A stretch of 40,539 nucleotides of DNA from an uncultured Bacillota bacterium (lineage in GTDB: Bacteria > Bacillota_I > Bacilli_A > RF39 > UBA660): NCBI GenBank assembly GCA_946626905.1, contig CAMOVA010000003.1, positions 1 through 40,539 on the forward strand, written 5' to 3'. Shown here piece after piece: positions 15,262-24,309 of the stretch (the stretch's first letter is position 1; each line of letters starts with the position of its first letter). Below the pieces are notes generated by a model that had not been told where the DNA came from, searched no databases, and saw nothing but the letters and a program-made list of their open reading frames with translations. Both the position numbers and the translations under genes were made by a program.

Positions 15262-16174
15262 GAGTGTTTTATTAGAAGAGACAATACAAAAACTTAATTT
15301 AAATGATAAAAGTATTGTAGTAGATTGTACATTAGGATTTGCAGGGCACAGTAGTGAAGCTTTGAAAATAGTTAAAAATGGTTATTTATACGCTTTTGAA
15401 CAAGATGATGAAGCAATTAAACATTCTTCGTTAAAACTATCAAAAATAAGTAATAATTATGAAATTATTAATACTAATTTTGTTAATTTAAAAGAAGAAT
15501 TAGAAAAAAGAAATGTTACTAAAGTAGATGCAATTATGTATGACTTAGGTGTTTCGTCACCTCAGCTAGATGAAGATTATAGAGGCTTTTCTTTCCATAA
15601 AGATGCAAGACTTGATATGAGAATGAATACAAATCAAGATTTAGATGCTTACAAAGTTGTAAATGAATATCCTTTAGAAAAATTAATTGATATATTTTAC
15701 AAATATGGTGAAGAAAAATATGCTAAAAGTATTGCTAAAGGAATTGTTGAATATAGAGTAAACAAACCAATAGAAACTACTTTAGAACTTGTAGAAGTTA
15801 TAAAAGAAAATGTTCCTTTAAAATATAGAAGAGAAAAACATCCAGCAAGACGTGTGTTTCAAGCAATAAGAATTGAAGTTAATGATGAATTAAATGTGTT
15901 TAAAAAATCTTTAACTGATGCTTTAACTCTTTTAAATAAAGGTGGAAGAATTTGTGTTATAACATTCCATTCATTAGAAGATAAAATATGTAAAGAAATA
16001 TTTGATGATGTTTCTAAAATAGATAAAAATATTTTGAAGTTACCAGTAATTCCTCTAGAATATCAAAAAGATTATAAAGTAGTAGGAACTTACAAACCTT
16101 CAAAATTTGAATTAGAAGAAAATAATAGAGCAAGAAGTGCTAAATTAAGGGTAATAGAAAGGATTAAGGTGTGA
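15254..16174 (+). CDS. rsmH: 16S rRNA (cytosine-1402-N4) methyltransferase
   Basis: 306 residues. RsmH methylates C1402 of 16S rRNA using S-adenosylmethionine. Motifs are VDCTLGFAGHS (family GGGGHS, here FAGHS), YDLGVSSPQLD, RGFSF followed by LDMRMN, RVFQAIRIEVNDEL, TFHSLED and the terminal NNRARSAKLR. GTG 15245 is in frame but is part of the GGTGAT binding site; ATG 15254 gives the typical MHKSVLLEE start. It is translationally coupled to mraZ. Confidence 0.96.
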   Translation: MHKSVLLEETIQKLNLNDKSIVVDCTLGFAGHSSEALKIVKNGYLYAFEQDDEAIKHSSLKLSKISNNYEIINTNFVNLKEELEKRNVTKVDAIMYDLGVSSPQLDEDYRGFSFHKDARLDMRMNTNQDLDAYKVVNEYPLEKLIDIFYKYGEEKYAKSIAKGIVEYRVNKPIETTLELVEVIKENVPLKYRREKHPARRVFQAIRIEVNDELNVFKKSLTDALTLLNKGGRICVITFHSLEDKICKEIFDDVSKIDKNILKLPVIPLEYQKDYKVVGTYKPSKFELEENNRARSAKLRVIERIKV

Positions 16175-16178
16175 TAAT

Positions 16179-16469
16179 ATGGCAAAGAGTAGAAAATCTA
16201 AAATAACTAAAGGGGAAAAAATGTTATATTTAACAGCTACTTTCTGTTTAGCATGTATTGTTGTAATTAAAGTATTTTGTGGAGCAAGTATTACTCATTT
16301 AAATATGAGTATTGAAAAAATGAATTATCAAATCAATGCCCAAAATAAAAAGAATGAAAGTTTAACTATGAAAGTAAATGAACTTACATCATTTGATAAA
16401 GTAAGATCAGTTGCTTCAAATATGGGACTTGAATATAATAATGAAAATATCATCGTTGTAAATAGATAG
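16179..16469 (+). CDS. ftsL: Cell-division protein FtsL
   Basis: 96 residues: a short basic cytoplasmic tail, one membrane segment at about 15-36, then an extracytoplasmic coiled coil (about 40-80) ending in an AxxMGLEYNNEN segment typical of FtsL. FtsL bridges FtsB/DivIC and the septal synthase. Sequence similarity alone is weak, as usual for FtsL, but position between rsmH and the transpeptidase decides it. The start follows a GTGATAAT site. Confidence 0.85.
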   Translation: MAKSRKSKITKGEKMLYLTATFCLACIVVIKVFCGASITHLNMSIEKMNYQINAQNKKNESLTMKVNELTSFDKVRSVASNMGLEYNNENIIVVNR

Positions 16470-16480
16470 GACGTGTAAAA

Positions 16481-18646
16481 ATGAAAAAAGGAAAGATGAA
16501 AATTAAAAAATGGAAAATTCCAAAATTAGTTTTTAGAATCTTTGCTTTTTTTCTTGTGGGTTTATACGTTCAATTAGTATATTTATCTATTTCAAGTAAA
16601 ATATATGGTAAAAACATGACTGAGTTTGCAAAAAGTAGAAATACTGTTAAACAAACTTTAAAAGCTAATAGAGGAACTATTTATGATAAGAATAATGAAG
16701 CGTTAGCACTTAATGTTAGTTCTTATACATTAATAGCTTATTTAGATGAAAATCGTAGTAAAAACTCAAGTGTTTTATTACATGTTAAAGATTTAGAAGA
16801 TACAGCTACTAAGCTTTCAACTGTACTTGGTAAAGATAAAAATTATTTCTTAAATATTTTAAAAAATGGTAAAGAAAATGGTAGAAAACAAGTTGAATTT
16901 GGTAGTACTGGTAAAGGTATAACAGAACTTACTAAAGAAAAAATAGAAGCTTTAGAATTGCCAGGTATAGATTTTATAGAGACTAAAAAAAGATATTATC
17001 CTAATGGTGATTTTGCTTCATATGTTATAGGATATGCAAAAGAAAAAGAAGTAAATTATAAAGATGATAATGGTGACAGAGTTAGTAAAGTAGAAATAAC
17101 TGGTGAACTTGGGATTGAAGCTGAATACAATGATTTATTAAAGGGTACTGATGGTTATAATGAGTATCAACAAGATAGATATGGTTATAAAATAACTAAT
17201 ACAAAAGAGATAAATAAAAAGGCTTTAAATGGATATGATATTTATTTAACTATTGATTCTAACATTCAAAGATTTGTGGAAAATGCTGTTAGTGCTTCTG
17301 TTAAAAAATATAAACCAGAAATGATGATGGTTACAGTTATGGATGCTAAAACAGGTGATATTTTAGCTACTACAGCTAATCCTTCATTTGATCCTAATGT
17401 AAGGGATATAAAAAATTATGAAAATCCACTAGTAACTTATACATATGAACCAGGATCTACAATGAAAACATATACTTATATGTGCGCTATAGAAAATGGT
17501 AAGTATAAAGGTGATGATAAGTTTAATTCTGGTAAATTTAAAATAGAAGATGATACTGTTAATGACTGGAATAAAACAGGATGGGGAAGAATCACTTATG
17601 ATAAAGGATTTGAATATTCATCAAATGTTGGTGTTGCTCATTTATTAATGGATGGTTATTTAAATAAAAAGCAATTAAGAGACTGTTATGAAAAATTTGG
17701 TTTTGGCAAAAAAACTGGAATCGAATTAACTAGAGAATTAACTGGATCAATAAAATTTAATTATCCAATTGAAGTTGCTACTGCAGGATTTGGTCAAGGA
17801 ATTTCAACTACAGCTATTCAACAATTACAAGCTTTAACAATTATATCTAATAATGGTAAAATGCTAAAACCTCATATTGTTAAAAAAATAGTTGATCCAA
17901 ATACTAAAAAAGTTTATTATCAAACATCTAAAGAAGAATCTGAACAATTAGTAAAGAAAGAAACTGTTTCAAAAATAAAAGATTTGATGTATAATGTAGT
18001 TAATGGTACAGATAGTGGTACAACTGGTGGTTCTTATAAGTTAGATGAATTTGAAATAATTGGAAAAACAGGTACAGCTCAAATTAGTGAACGTGGTAAA
18101 TATGTAAAAGAACAATATATCTTATCTTTTGCTGGTATGTATCCAAAAGATAATCCAGAATATATAATATATGCAATGGTTAAAAAACCAAATGTTAATG
18201 CTTCTGTTACTTTATCAGGTGCTGTTAAAGATATAATTATTTCTATATCTAAATATAAAAGTGTAGACACACCTAAAAAACCACAAATGAAAGAAGAATT
18301 TGTTATTAAGTCTTATACTAATAAAAAAACATCTGATGTAGTTAAGATGTTAGAAGAAAAAAATATAAGTGTTGTAAAACTTGGAAATGGTGATAAGATT
18401 ATTAAACAATATCCTAAAGCAAATACAAAAGTTTCTGCTTTAGATCATGTTATTTTATTAACAAATGATAAAAATATTTCTGTTCCATCATTAGTGGGTT
18501 ATAGTAAAGCTGATGCTAAGATTGTGTTAGATTTACTACATAAGGAATATATTTTTGATGGATATGGATATGCTTATGAACAAACAAATGAGAATGGAAA
18601 AATTAAGATAAAATTTAAATCTGATTATATTGAAGGAAGTGATTAG
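16481..18646 (+). CDS. Septal penicillin-binding protein (FtsI/PBP2B/SpoVD class) with PASTA domains
   Basis: 721 residues: membrane anchor (about 15-38), dimerisation domain, transpeptidase domain and two C-terminal PASTA repeats (about 605-720). Catalytic motifs are intact: Ser326-Thr-Met-Lys329, Ser380-Ser-Asn382 and Lys529-Thr-Gly531. It cross-links septal peptidoglycan. Class B PBPs with PASTA repeats include both vegetative PBP2B and sporulation SpoVD; only one copy is seen here, so the distinction is open. The binding site TAGGACGTG is weak. The TAG stop directly abuts the ATG of the next gene. Confidence 0.93.
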   Translation: MKKGKMKIKKWKIPKLVFRIFAFFLVGLYVQLVYLSISSKIYGKNMTEFAKSRNTVKQTLKANRGTIYDKNNEALALNVSSYTLIAYLDENRSKNSSVLLHVKDLEDTATKLSTVLGKDKNYFLNILKNGKENGRKQVEFGSTGKGITELTKEKIEALELPGIDFIETKKRYYPNGDFASYVIGYAKEKEVNYKDDNGDRVSKVEITGELGIEAEYNDLLKGTDGYNEYQQDRYGYKITNTKEINKKALNGYDIYLTIDSNIQRFVENAVSASVKKYKPEMMMVTVMDAKTGDILATTANPSFDPNVRDIKNYENPLVTYTYEPGSTMKTYTYMCAIENGKYKGDDKFNSGKFKIEDDTVNDWNKTGWGRITYDKGFEYSSNVGVAHLLMDGYLNKKQLRDCYEKFGFGKKTGIELTRELTGSIKFNYPIEVATAGFGQGISTTAIQQLQALTIISNNGKMLKPHIVKKIVDPNTKKVYYQTSKEESEQLVKKETVSKIKDLMYNVVNGTDSGTTGGSYKLDEFEIIGKTGTAQISERGKYVKEQYILSFAGMYPKDNPEYIIYAMVKKPNVNASVTLSGAVKDIIISISKYKSVDTPKKPQMKEEFVIKSYTNKKTSDVVKMLEEKNISVVKLGNGDKIIKQYPKANTKVSALDHVILLTNDKNISVPSLVGYSKADAKIVLDLLHKEYIFDGYGYAYEQTNENGKIKIKFKSDYIEGSD

Positions 18647-19708
18647 ATGAATAAGAAAGGATTTACATTAATAGAGTTGTTAACAATTATTATTTTGTTA
18701 GCAGTAATAGCAACTTTATCTTTTAAAATTGTAACAACTTCTATAAATGAGGCAAAAGAAAGAAGTTATAATACTTTAATTGCAAGATTTAAAGTAGCAA
18801 CAAAAAAATATTTATTAGAACAAGATGTGGATCCAGAAATGACTAATCAATTATGTATTTCACTTAAAGAATTACAAAATAAAGGATATCTTGAAACAAA
18901 GCCAATTAAAAATCCAAAAACAGGAGAAAAATTTAATTTGGATAATGTTGGTATGAGTGCAAAATTTAATGATTCTACAAAACAATATGATTTACAACTT
19001 TATGTAGGTGGGAATTGTACTCAAGTTACAAATCAAACAACTTTATATTCAAAAATATTAGATACTCAAACAATTGCTCCATCTAGTGGAGATGGACTTT
19101 ATGAAACTAATGATAGTTATGTATTTAAAGGATCAAATCCTAATAACTATATATGGTTAAATGAAACAAACTCTTCAGAAAAAACTAGATATAGAATAGT
19201 TTCATTAAATAAAGATGATAAACTTATAAAGATTGTTGATACAACGGGGGATAATACAAGTGTTGCAAATCTAACAGCAGCTGTTGATACAACATTTAAA
19301 AGTAAATATAATTCTTTTATGGATAAAATAGCAGAGAATGCTAAGTGGAATAGTGGAAATATAACTGATCTTTCTTCATATAAATCAGTTCTTTCACAAG
19401 AAAAGATGAGTAATAGTTATCAAACTATATCATTGCTTACACTTAGTGATTATATAGGTGCATCACTAAATAGTAAATGTTATAAATCAAATAATTGTAA
19501 TTCATACTTAAAATTAAGTAACAGTTATTGGCTTGTTACTTCATCTGGTAGTGGATATCATTGGTATGTTAATTCATCAACAGGTGCAGTTCAATCGGTA
19601 AATTTTAATAACTATACATATCGTAAGAATCCTGCATTCTATTTAAATGAACATGTTCAATTTAAATCAGGTGATGGAAGCGCTACAAATCCTTATACAT
19701 TAAATTAA
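18647..19708 (+). CDS. Prepilin-like protein with N-terminal methylation motif
   Basis: 353 residues. MNKKGFTLIELLTIIILLAV is a class III prepilin signal: cleavage expected after Gly5, Phe6 as first mature residue and Glu10 as the conserved Glu+5, followed by a 20-residue hydrophobic helix. After the helix comes an about 60-residue pilin-like region. A larger beta-rich domain (about 150-353) ends in RKNPAFYLNEHVQFKSGDGS, with YRIVSLNKDDKLIKIV before it; this type of C-terminal domain recurs in surface proteins of gut Firmicutes. The function is unknown. It starts one base after the PBP stop with no terminator between, so it belongs to the division operon. No other pilus gene is in the window. 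Confidence 0.8.
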   Translation: MNKKGFTLIELLTIIILLAVIATLSFKIVTTSINEAKERSYNTLIARFKVATKKYLLEQDVDPEMTNQLCISLKELQNKGYLETKPIKNPKTGEKFNLDNVGMSAKFNDSTKQYDLQLYVGGNCTQVTNQTTLYSKILDTQTIAPSSGDGLYETNDSYVFKGSNPNNYIWLNETNSSEKTRYRIVSLNKDDKLIKIVDTTGDNTSVANLTAAVDTTFKSKYNSFMDKIAENAKWNSGNITDLSSYKSVLSQEKMSNSYQTISLLTLSDYIGASLNSKCYKSNNCNSYLKLSNSYWLVTSSGSGYHWYVNSSTGAVQSVNFNNYTYRKNPAFYLNEHVQFKSGDGSATNPYTLN

Positions 19709-19735
19709 AACCAAGATTATTCATCTTGGTTTTTA
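19707..19735. terminator. Bidirectional terminator between converging genes
   Basis: AAAACCAAGAT (19707-19717) / ATCTTGGTTTT (19723-19733), 5-base loop, T-run on both strands. It ends the mraZ operon and the minus-strand gene at 19717. Confidence 0.92.
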
Positions 19736-20394
19736 AATATGTCTTGTATTTCATTTAATACTTTTGTATCTGAATGTTTATCTTCATCTTCAGCTTCAGC
19801 ATCATATATTTTTATTCTTTTCTTTTTTCTTTTATCTTTATCATTTATAATACTTTCTTCTAATTCTTTATTTTTGAATGTATCATAATAACTAATTATA
19901 TAATTTATAAAAGCAAGAAAACCAATGTTTGATGTTGCAAATATAAATCCTGTTAGTATATTGTGGAATCCATTATTAATTAAATAGAAGAAACCTAATA
20001 AGAAATTAATATAGAATAAAGCTTTTTTAATAATATTTACTTTTATGTCTTTAGTTAAATCTAATTTATAGTAAGCTATTAAATCTACTATAACTATTAA
20101 ACATTCTATAATAAGTAATAAACCAAATGCTTTAAATCTAGTAGTTAAGAATGCGGATATAATTACTAGAAATACTTCATTGCTAACATAATCAAGTTTA
20201 GTACCTATATTAGTTTCAGTATTCCATTTACTTGCTAAAACATGATCTAATATATTTGTTATTATTGCTACAAGTAAGAATAATAAAGCAACTACATTGA
20301 TTTTTAAAGCGCTAAATATAAGTATAAAAGGTATACATCCTAATTTAGTTAATGTTAAAATATTTGGTAGTAAAACTTTAATTTTAGTTTTCAT
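19717..20394 (-). CDS. CDP-alcohol phosphatidyltransferase-like protein with broken active-site motif
   Basis: 225 residues: about six membrane segments in the first 175 residues and a charged cytoplasmic tail. The fold and the NILTLTKLGCIPF start match CDP-alcohol phosphotransferases such as PgsA. The family motif D(x2)DG(x2)AR(x8)G(x3)D(x3)D is degenerate: N47-x2-D50-H51-x2-A54-S55...G64-x3-D68-x3-N72. The first and the catalytic last aspartates are Asn, and the DG and AR pairs are altered. Normal phosphatidylglycerophosphate synthesis is therefore unlikely. A membrane scaffold or a different activity is possible. It faces the PBP operon across a shared terminator and has its own promoter. 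Confidence 0.75.
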   Translation of the reverse strand: MKTKIKVLLPNILTLTKLGCIPFILIFSALKINVVALLFLLVAIITNILDHVLASKWNTETNIGTKLDYVSNEVFLVIISAFLTTRFKAFGLLLIIECLIVIVDLIAYYKLDLTKDIKVNIIKKALFYINFLLGFFYLINNGFHNILTGFIFATSNIGFLAFINYIISYYDTFKNKELEESIINDKDKRKKKRIKIYDAEAEDEDKHSDTKVLNEIQDIFKNQDE

Positions 20395-20412
20395 CTTATC
20401 ATCTCCATTAAA

Positions 20413-20441
20413 ATATTACCATGAAAACAAAAAATAATCAA
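20413..20441 (-). promoter_or_regulatory. Promoter of the CDP-alcohol phosphotransferase-like gene
   Basis: On the minus strand TTGATT (20441-20436), 17-base spacer, TAATAT (20418-20413) with extended TG. The transcript would start just before the GGAG binding site. Confidence 0.65.
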
Positions 20442-20489
20442 TAAAAAATATTTGCTACATATAATATAATGTATTAATATTTAATACGT

Positions 20490-20521
20490 GGAAAACTATA
20501 GTGTTATGGTTTTCCTTTTTT
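20490..20521 (+). terminator. Orphan terminator or attenuator upstream of murG
   Basis: GGAAAAC (20490-20496) / GTTTTCC (20509-20515), 12-base loop, T-run. A TTGCTA (20452-20457) and TAATAT (20475-20480) spaced by 17 bases lie directly upstream, so a very short transcript could end here. It precedes the murG promoter. Confidence 0.65.
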
Positions 20522-20553
20522 TATATATTTTATAGATTAAATGCATATAATTA

Positions 20554-20562
20554 TGATATAAT
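20554..20562 (+). promoter_or_regulatory. Extended -10 promoter of murG-murB
   Basis: TGATATAAT, -10 at 20557-20562. The AGGTGA site begins at 20569, so the leader is about 10 bases. Confidence 0.65.
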
Positions 20563-20578
20563 TATAGTAGGTGATAAT

Positions 20579-21661
20579 GTGAGAGTAGTTATAAGTGCTG
20601 GAGGTTCAGGTGGGCATATATATCCAGCTTTGAGTATTATAAATAAGATAAAGGAAAATGAACCAAATAGTGAATTTTTATATATTGGAACTCATAATAG
20701 AATGGAAAAAGATATTATTCCAAAATATGATATTCCTTTTGAAACAATTGAAATTTATGGATTTAACCGTAAAAGAATATTTAAGAATTTTAAAACTTTA
20801 CGTTGCTTTTTAAAAAGTATTAAAAAGTGTAAAAGATTGATAAAAGATTTTAATCCTGATGTTGTTATTGGAGTAGGTGGATATGTTACAGGACCTGTTT
20901 TATATTCAGCACATAAATTAGGCTATAAAACTTTTATACATGAACAAAATAGTTTACCAGGTAAAGCAAATAAATTTATTAGTAATTTTGCTTCTAAAAT
21001 AGCTATTTCGTTTAAATCATCAAGTAAGTATTTTGATGAATCAAAAACAGTATTTACAGGTAATCCTTGTAGTGAAAATGCAGTTAATACTAAACCTGCA
21101 ACTTTAAAAGAGTTTGGTTTAGATGAAAATAAAAAGACAGTATTATTTGTAATGGGATCACTTGGCTCTTCTAAAATGAATGATTTCTTACTTAAAACAA
21201 TGTCATTATTTAATAATAAAGATTATCAAATAGTCTTTGTTACAGGAAGTTCTTTATATGATGAAGTTAGTAAAAACAAATTTCCAGAAAATGTTCATGT
21301 TTTTCCATATATTGAAAATCTAGCTAGATTAATGAAAAAAGTAGATATTATGGTAACAAGAGCAGGAGCTTCAACATTAAGTGAAATAATCGCATTAGAA
21401 ATACCTAGTATATTAATTCCAAGCCCTTATGTTGCTGATAATCATCAATATAAGAATGCAATGGATTTAATTAATAATGATGCTGCATTATTATTAGAAG
21501 AAAAAGATTTAAAAGGTGATATTTTAGTAAGAGAGATTGATGGACTAATTACTGATGATAAAAAAATAAAAACTTTTAAAGCAAATTTAAAGACAATGAA
21601 TGTAAGTGACAGTGCTACAAAAATATATAATGAGTTAAGAAAACTCGTAGATGGGAAGTAA
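20579..21661 (+). CDS. murG: UDP-N-acetylglucosamine transferase MurG (lipid II synthesis)
   Basis: 360 residues from GTG 20579. The upstream extension to 20501 is ruled out because a terminator and promoter lie in it. MurG transfers GlcNAc from UDP-GlcNAc to lipid I at the cytoplasmic membrane face. Motifs are SAGGSGGHIYPAL, VIGVGGYVTGP, HEQNSLPGKANK and TRAGASTLSEIIALEIPSILIPSP. The second GGSQGA-type loop is MGSLGSSK. The start follows TAGGTGATAAT. The stop overlaps the murB binding site. Confidence 0.95.
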   Translation: MRVVISAGGSGGHIYPALSIINKIKENEPNSEFLYIGTHNRMEKDIIPKYDIPFETIEIYGFNRKRIFKNFKTLRCFLKSIKKCKRLIKDFNPDVVIGVGGYVTGPVLYSAHKLGYKTFIHEQNSLPGKANKFISNFASKIAISFKSSSKYFDESKTVFTGNPCSENAVNTKPATLKEFGLDENKKTVLFVMGSLGSSKMNDFLLKTMSLFNNKDYQIVFVTGSSLYDEVSKNKFPENVHVFPYIENLARLMKKVDIMVTRAGASTLSEIIALEIPSILIPSPYVADNHQYKNAMDLINNDAALLLEEKDLKGDILVREIDGLITDDKKIKTFKANLKTMNVSDSATKIYNELRKLVDGK

Positions 21662-21662
21662 T

Positions 21663-22538
21663 ATGAAAAAGTTTGACAAAGTAAAAATAATGGAAGATGT
21701 TCCATTAAAAAAATATACAACATATAAATTGCCAGCTAAAACTAAATACATGGCATATCCAGAAAATACAAAACAATTAATCGCATTAATAAAATATGCA
21801 AGAGAAAAAAATATAAAATATAAAATACTAGGTGGAGGAGCTAACTTAATTTTTCCGCATGATTATGATGGTGTATTAATTAAGCTTGATCATTTTGATA
21901 AATTAGAAATTAAGGATACTAAAATAACAGTAGGAGCTGGATATAATTTAATTAAATTAGCAATGAAAACATGTAAACTTGGTTTAACAGGTTTAGAATT
22001 TGCTACTGGTATTCCTGGAACACTAGGTGGAGCTGTATTTAATAATGCAGGTGCATATAAAAGTGATATGGGATATATTGTAGAATCTATAGTAGTATTA
22101 ACTCCAGATTTAGAAATCAAAAAAATGTATAATAAGGAATTGAAATTCCATTATAGAACTTCATTTTTAAAAGATAATCCAGATTACATATGTTTAGAAG
22201 CAAACATTGTGTTAAAACATGGTAAGAAAAAAGAAATAATGGATGTTATAGAAGATAGAAAATCAAGACGTTTAATGTCACAACCATTAGAATATCCTTC
22301 AGCAGGAAGTGTATTTAGAAATCCACCAGATAATTTTGCTGGTAAATTAATAGAAGATTCTGGTTATAAAGGTAAAAAAATAGGTGGAGCAATGGTCTCT
22401 GAAAAACATGCTAATTTCATTATTAATTATAAGGAAGCAACAGGTGAAGATATTGTTAAATTAATAAATGAAATAAGAAAAACTGTTAAAGAAAAATATG
22501 ATATAGATTTAGTATTAGAACAAGAAATAGTTGATTAA
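21663..22538 (+). CDS. murB: UDP-N-acetylenolpyruvoylglucosamine reductase
   Basis: 291 residues. MurB is the FAD- and NADPH-dependent reductase completing UDP-MurNAc. The FAD-binding region shows GGGANLIFP and TGIPGTLGGAVFNNAGAY. The active-site YRTSF and AGSVFRNPP (Ser) segments and the terminal LEQEI (Glu) are present. The shorter central region is typical of type II MurB. ATG 21651 is in frame but lacks a binding site; ATG 21663 follows GGGAAG. It is co-transcribed with murG. Confidence 0.95.
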   Translation: MKKFDKVKIMEDVPLKKYTTYKLPAKTKYMAYPENTKQLIALIKYAREKNIKYKILGGGANLIFPHDYDGVLIKLDHFDKLEIKDTKITVGAGYNLIKLAMKTCKLGLTGLEFATGIPGTLGGAVFNNAGAYKSDMGYIVESIVVLTPDLEIKKMYNKELKFHYRTSFLKDNPDYICLEANIVLKHGKKKEIMDVIEDRKSRRLMSQPLEYPSAGSVFRNPPDNFAGKLIEDSGYKGKKIGGAMVSEKHANFIINYKEATGEDIVKLINEIRKTVKEKYDIDLVLEQEIVD

Positions 22539-22567
22539 AAAAACCTTATTCATTAATAAGGTTTTTT
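22538..22567. terminator. Bidirectional terminator between murB and rnhC
   Basis: AAAAAACCTTATT (22538-22550) / AATAAGGTTTTTT (22555-22567), loop CATT. Confidence 0.9.
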
Positions 22568-23496
22568 ATTTTTTCAGTATTTTTAAAGTTTAATTTAGCT
22601 ATTTCATTTAGTTTTTCTATACCATATTTTTTTACTATTTCAACACCAACTAGATCTACTTTATCACTGGCTCCTTTTGGTAGGAATGTATCAACACTTT
22701 CGCTTAATTTATCAAATTCTTTTATGAATATATATCTACTTATTAAAGAAGCACAAGCAACTGATAGGCATTTACTTTCAGCTTTAGTCATGAATGTAAT
22801 GTTTCTACATACTTTAGATGAATTTTGTAGATATCTAAAATAAATAGCAGGTTTAGCAAATTCATCTACAACTATATAATCTGTTTTATGTTTTTCTTCT
22901 AAATTACATAGTACTTTATTATGCATTATAGCTTTTATTTTATTCATGTTGATATCTTCATTATATTTTGAATTATATTCTTTATTTGTAAGTATCATAC
23001 TTGAATATGGTATTTTTTTGATTATTTGTGGAACTATTTCTAATATTTTATTATCATCCATTTTTTTAGAATCTTTAACTCCTAATTCTTCTAAAAATGG
23101 AATGTTTTCTTTTGATACAAATGCACCAGTAACAACTATTGGCCCAAAGTAATCACCAGTTCCAACTTCATCTGATCCTATTGTATTAGCGTAGTATATT
23201 TTAGGATCAACTATTATTTCTTTTTTATCTTTATCTTTTTTCTTTTCTTCACTATTAGTCATTTCTAATTTTTTAGTAGGGTTTAAGTGTCTTTCTCTTT
23301 CAGCCCACATACGTGCTGATATATCTGCGCTTACTCCTTGGAATACAGCTTTTCCTGATTCATATAAAGTAACAACTGTATCCGCATCATCTGCTTGAAA
23401 ATGTGCATATGGTGGAGTTTTTTCTCTTTTAAAATCCTCAAAAAATTCTATCATTTCTTTTTTGGTATTATCACTTACTTTTAATGTAATTGTCAT
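22546..23496 (-). CDS. rnhC: Ribonuclease HIII
   Basis: 316 residues. RNase HIII cuts the RNA strand of RNA-DNA hybrids. The N-terminal TBP-like substrate-binding domain (1-75) includes YAHFQADDADTVVTLYESGKAVFQG. A lysine-rich linker follows, then the catalytic domain with DEVGTGDYFGP at 109-118, a VVDEF motif and the KAESKCLSVACASLISRY segment. GTG 23505 is in frame but inside the AGGTGAT site; ATG at 23496 is chosen. A TGATAAAAT extended -10 (plus-strand 23514-23522 complement) lies just upstream. Confidence 0.95.
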   Translation of the reverse strand: MTITLKVSDNTKKEMIEFFEDFKREKTPPYAHFQADDADTVVTLYESGKAVFQGVSADISARMWAERERHLNPTKKLEMTNSEEKKKDKDKKEIIVDPKIYYANTIGSDEVGTGDYFGPIVVTGAFVSKENIPFLEELGVKDSKKMDDNKILEIVPQIIKKIPYSSMILTNKEYNSKYNEDINMNKIKAIMHNKVLCNLEEKHKTDYIVVDEFAKPAIYFRYLQNSSKVCRNITFMTKAESKCLSVACASLISRYIFIKEFDKLSESVDTFLPKGASDKVDLVGVEIVKKYGIEKLNEIAKLNFKNTEKIKNLINE

Positions 23497-23558
23497 ATTA
23501 ATCACCTAATATTATTTTATCATAAAAAAGTTCATTTTTCTTTCTTTTTTTAAAACTT

Positions 23559-23569
23559 TATAATATAAT
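23559..23569 (+). promoter_or_regulatory. -10 region of the cvpA-trxA operon
   Basis: Overlapping TATAAT elements at 23559-23564 and 23564-23569; no clear -35. The leader would be about 10-15 bases. Confidence 0.5.
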
Positions 23570-23585
23570 TGTAATAGTGATGTAT

Positions 23586-24308
23586 ATGAATATTGTTGAT
23601 GTTATTATAATTTTAATTATTTTGTTTTGTGCTTTTACAGGAGCTAAAAGAGGTTTTACAAAAGAATTAGTTCATTTTATAGGGTTTTATATAGTTTTAA
23701 TTTTATCATTTATTATAAAAAATCCTCTTTCAAAAATAATGTATAGTTATCTTCCTTTTTTTAATTTTAATTTTATTTTTAAAGGATCTGCAGCTATTAA
23801 TATTATTTTTTATGAGATTATTTCATTTTTAATTGTTTTTTCAATTTTAATGATTATATTAAGATTATTAATGAAATTAACTTCTATATTTGAACATATT
23901 TTAAACGCGACTATTATTCTTGGTATTCCTTCAAAAATTCTAGGTTTTGTAGTAGGTATTATTGAGGGATTTACTATTTCATTTATATTTTTATATGTGA
24001 TTAGTTTACCAATATTTAATGTAGATGAACTTAATAATTCAACTTTTAAAAAGGGTATATTAAAACATACTCCTATAATAACTATATTTACTCGTGATAC
24101 AGTTAATGCGACTAATGAAATAAATGATTTAGTTGTTAGATATAAAGATAATAAAAATATATCTGATAGTAAGTTTGATTATGATTCTATGAACATTTTA
24201 TTGAAATATAAAATTATAAGTGTAGATTCACTAAAAGAATTAAAAAATAAAGATAAAATAAAAATTAAAAATTTGGACAAATTAATAAATAAATATGAGG
24301 AGGAATAA
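23586..24308 (+). CDS. cvpA: CvpA family membrane protein
   Basis: 240 residues. The N-terminus VDVIIILIILFCAFTGAKRGFTKE is the CvpA signature, followed by about four membrane segments to residue 145 and a charged C-terminal tail. Relatives (E. coli CvpA, Bacillus YshB) are tied to colicin V export or envelope function, but the mechanism is not settled. GTG 23577 and ATG 23580 are in frame but form part of the GTGAT binding site. The last 14 bases precede and contain the trxA binding site. Confidence 0.82.
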   Translation: MNIVDVIIILIILFCAFTGAKRGFTKELVHFIGFYIVLILSFIIKNPLSKIMYSYLPFFNFNFIFKGSAAINIIFYEIISFLIVFSILMIILRLLMKLTSIFEHILNATIILGIPSKILGFVVGIIEGFTISFIFLYVISLPIFNVDELNNSTFKKGILKHTPIITIFTRDTVNATNEINDLVVRYKDNKNISDSKFDYDSMNILLKYKIISVDSLKELKNKDKIKIKNLDKLINKYEEE

Positions 24309-24309
24309 T

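Noticed and set aside
20501..20578. N-terminal extension of MurG
   Set aside because: It overlaps a terminator hairpin and the extended -10 promoter; GTG 20579 follows a correct AGGTGAT site and gives the family start.
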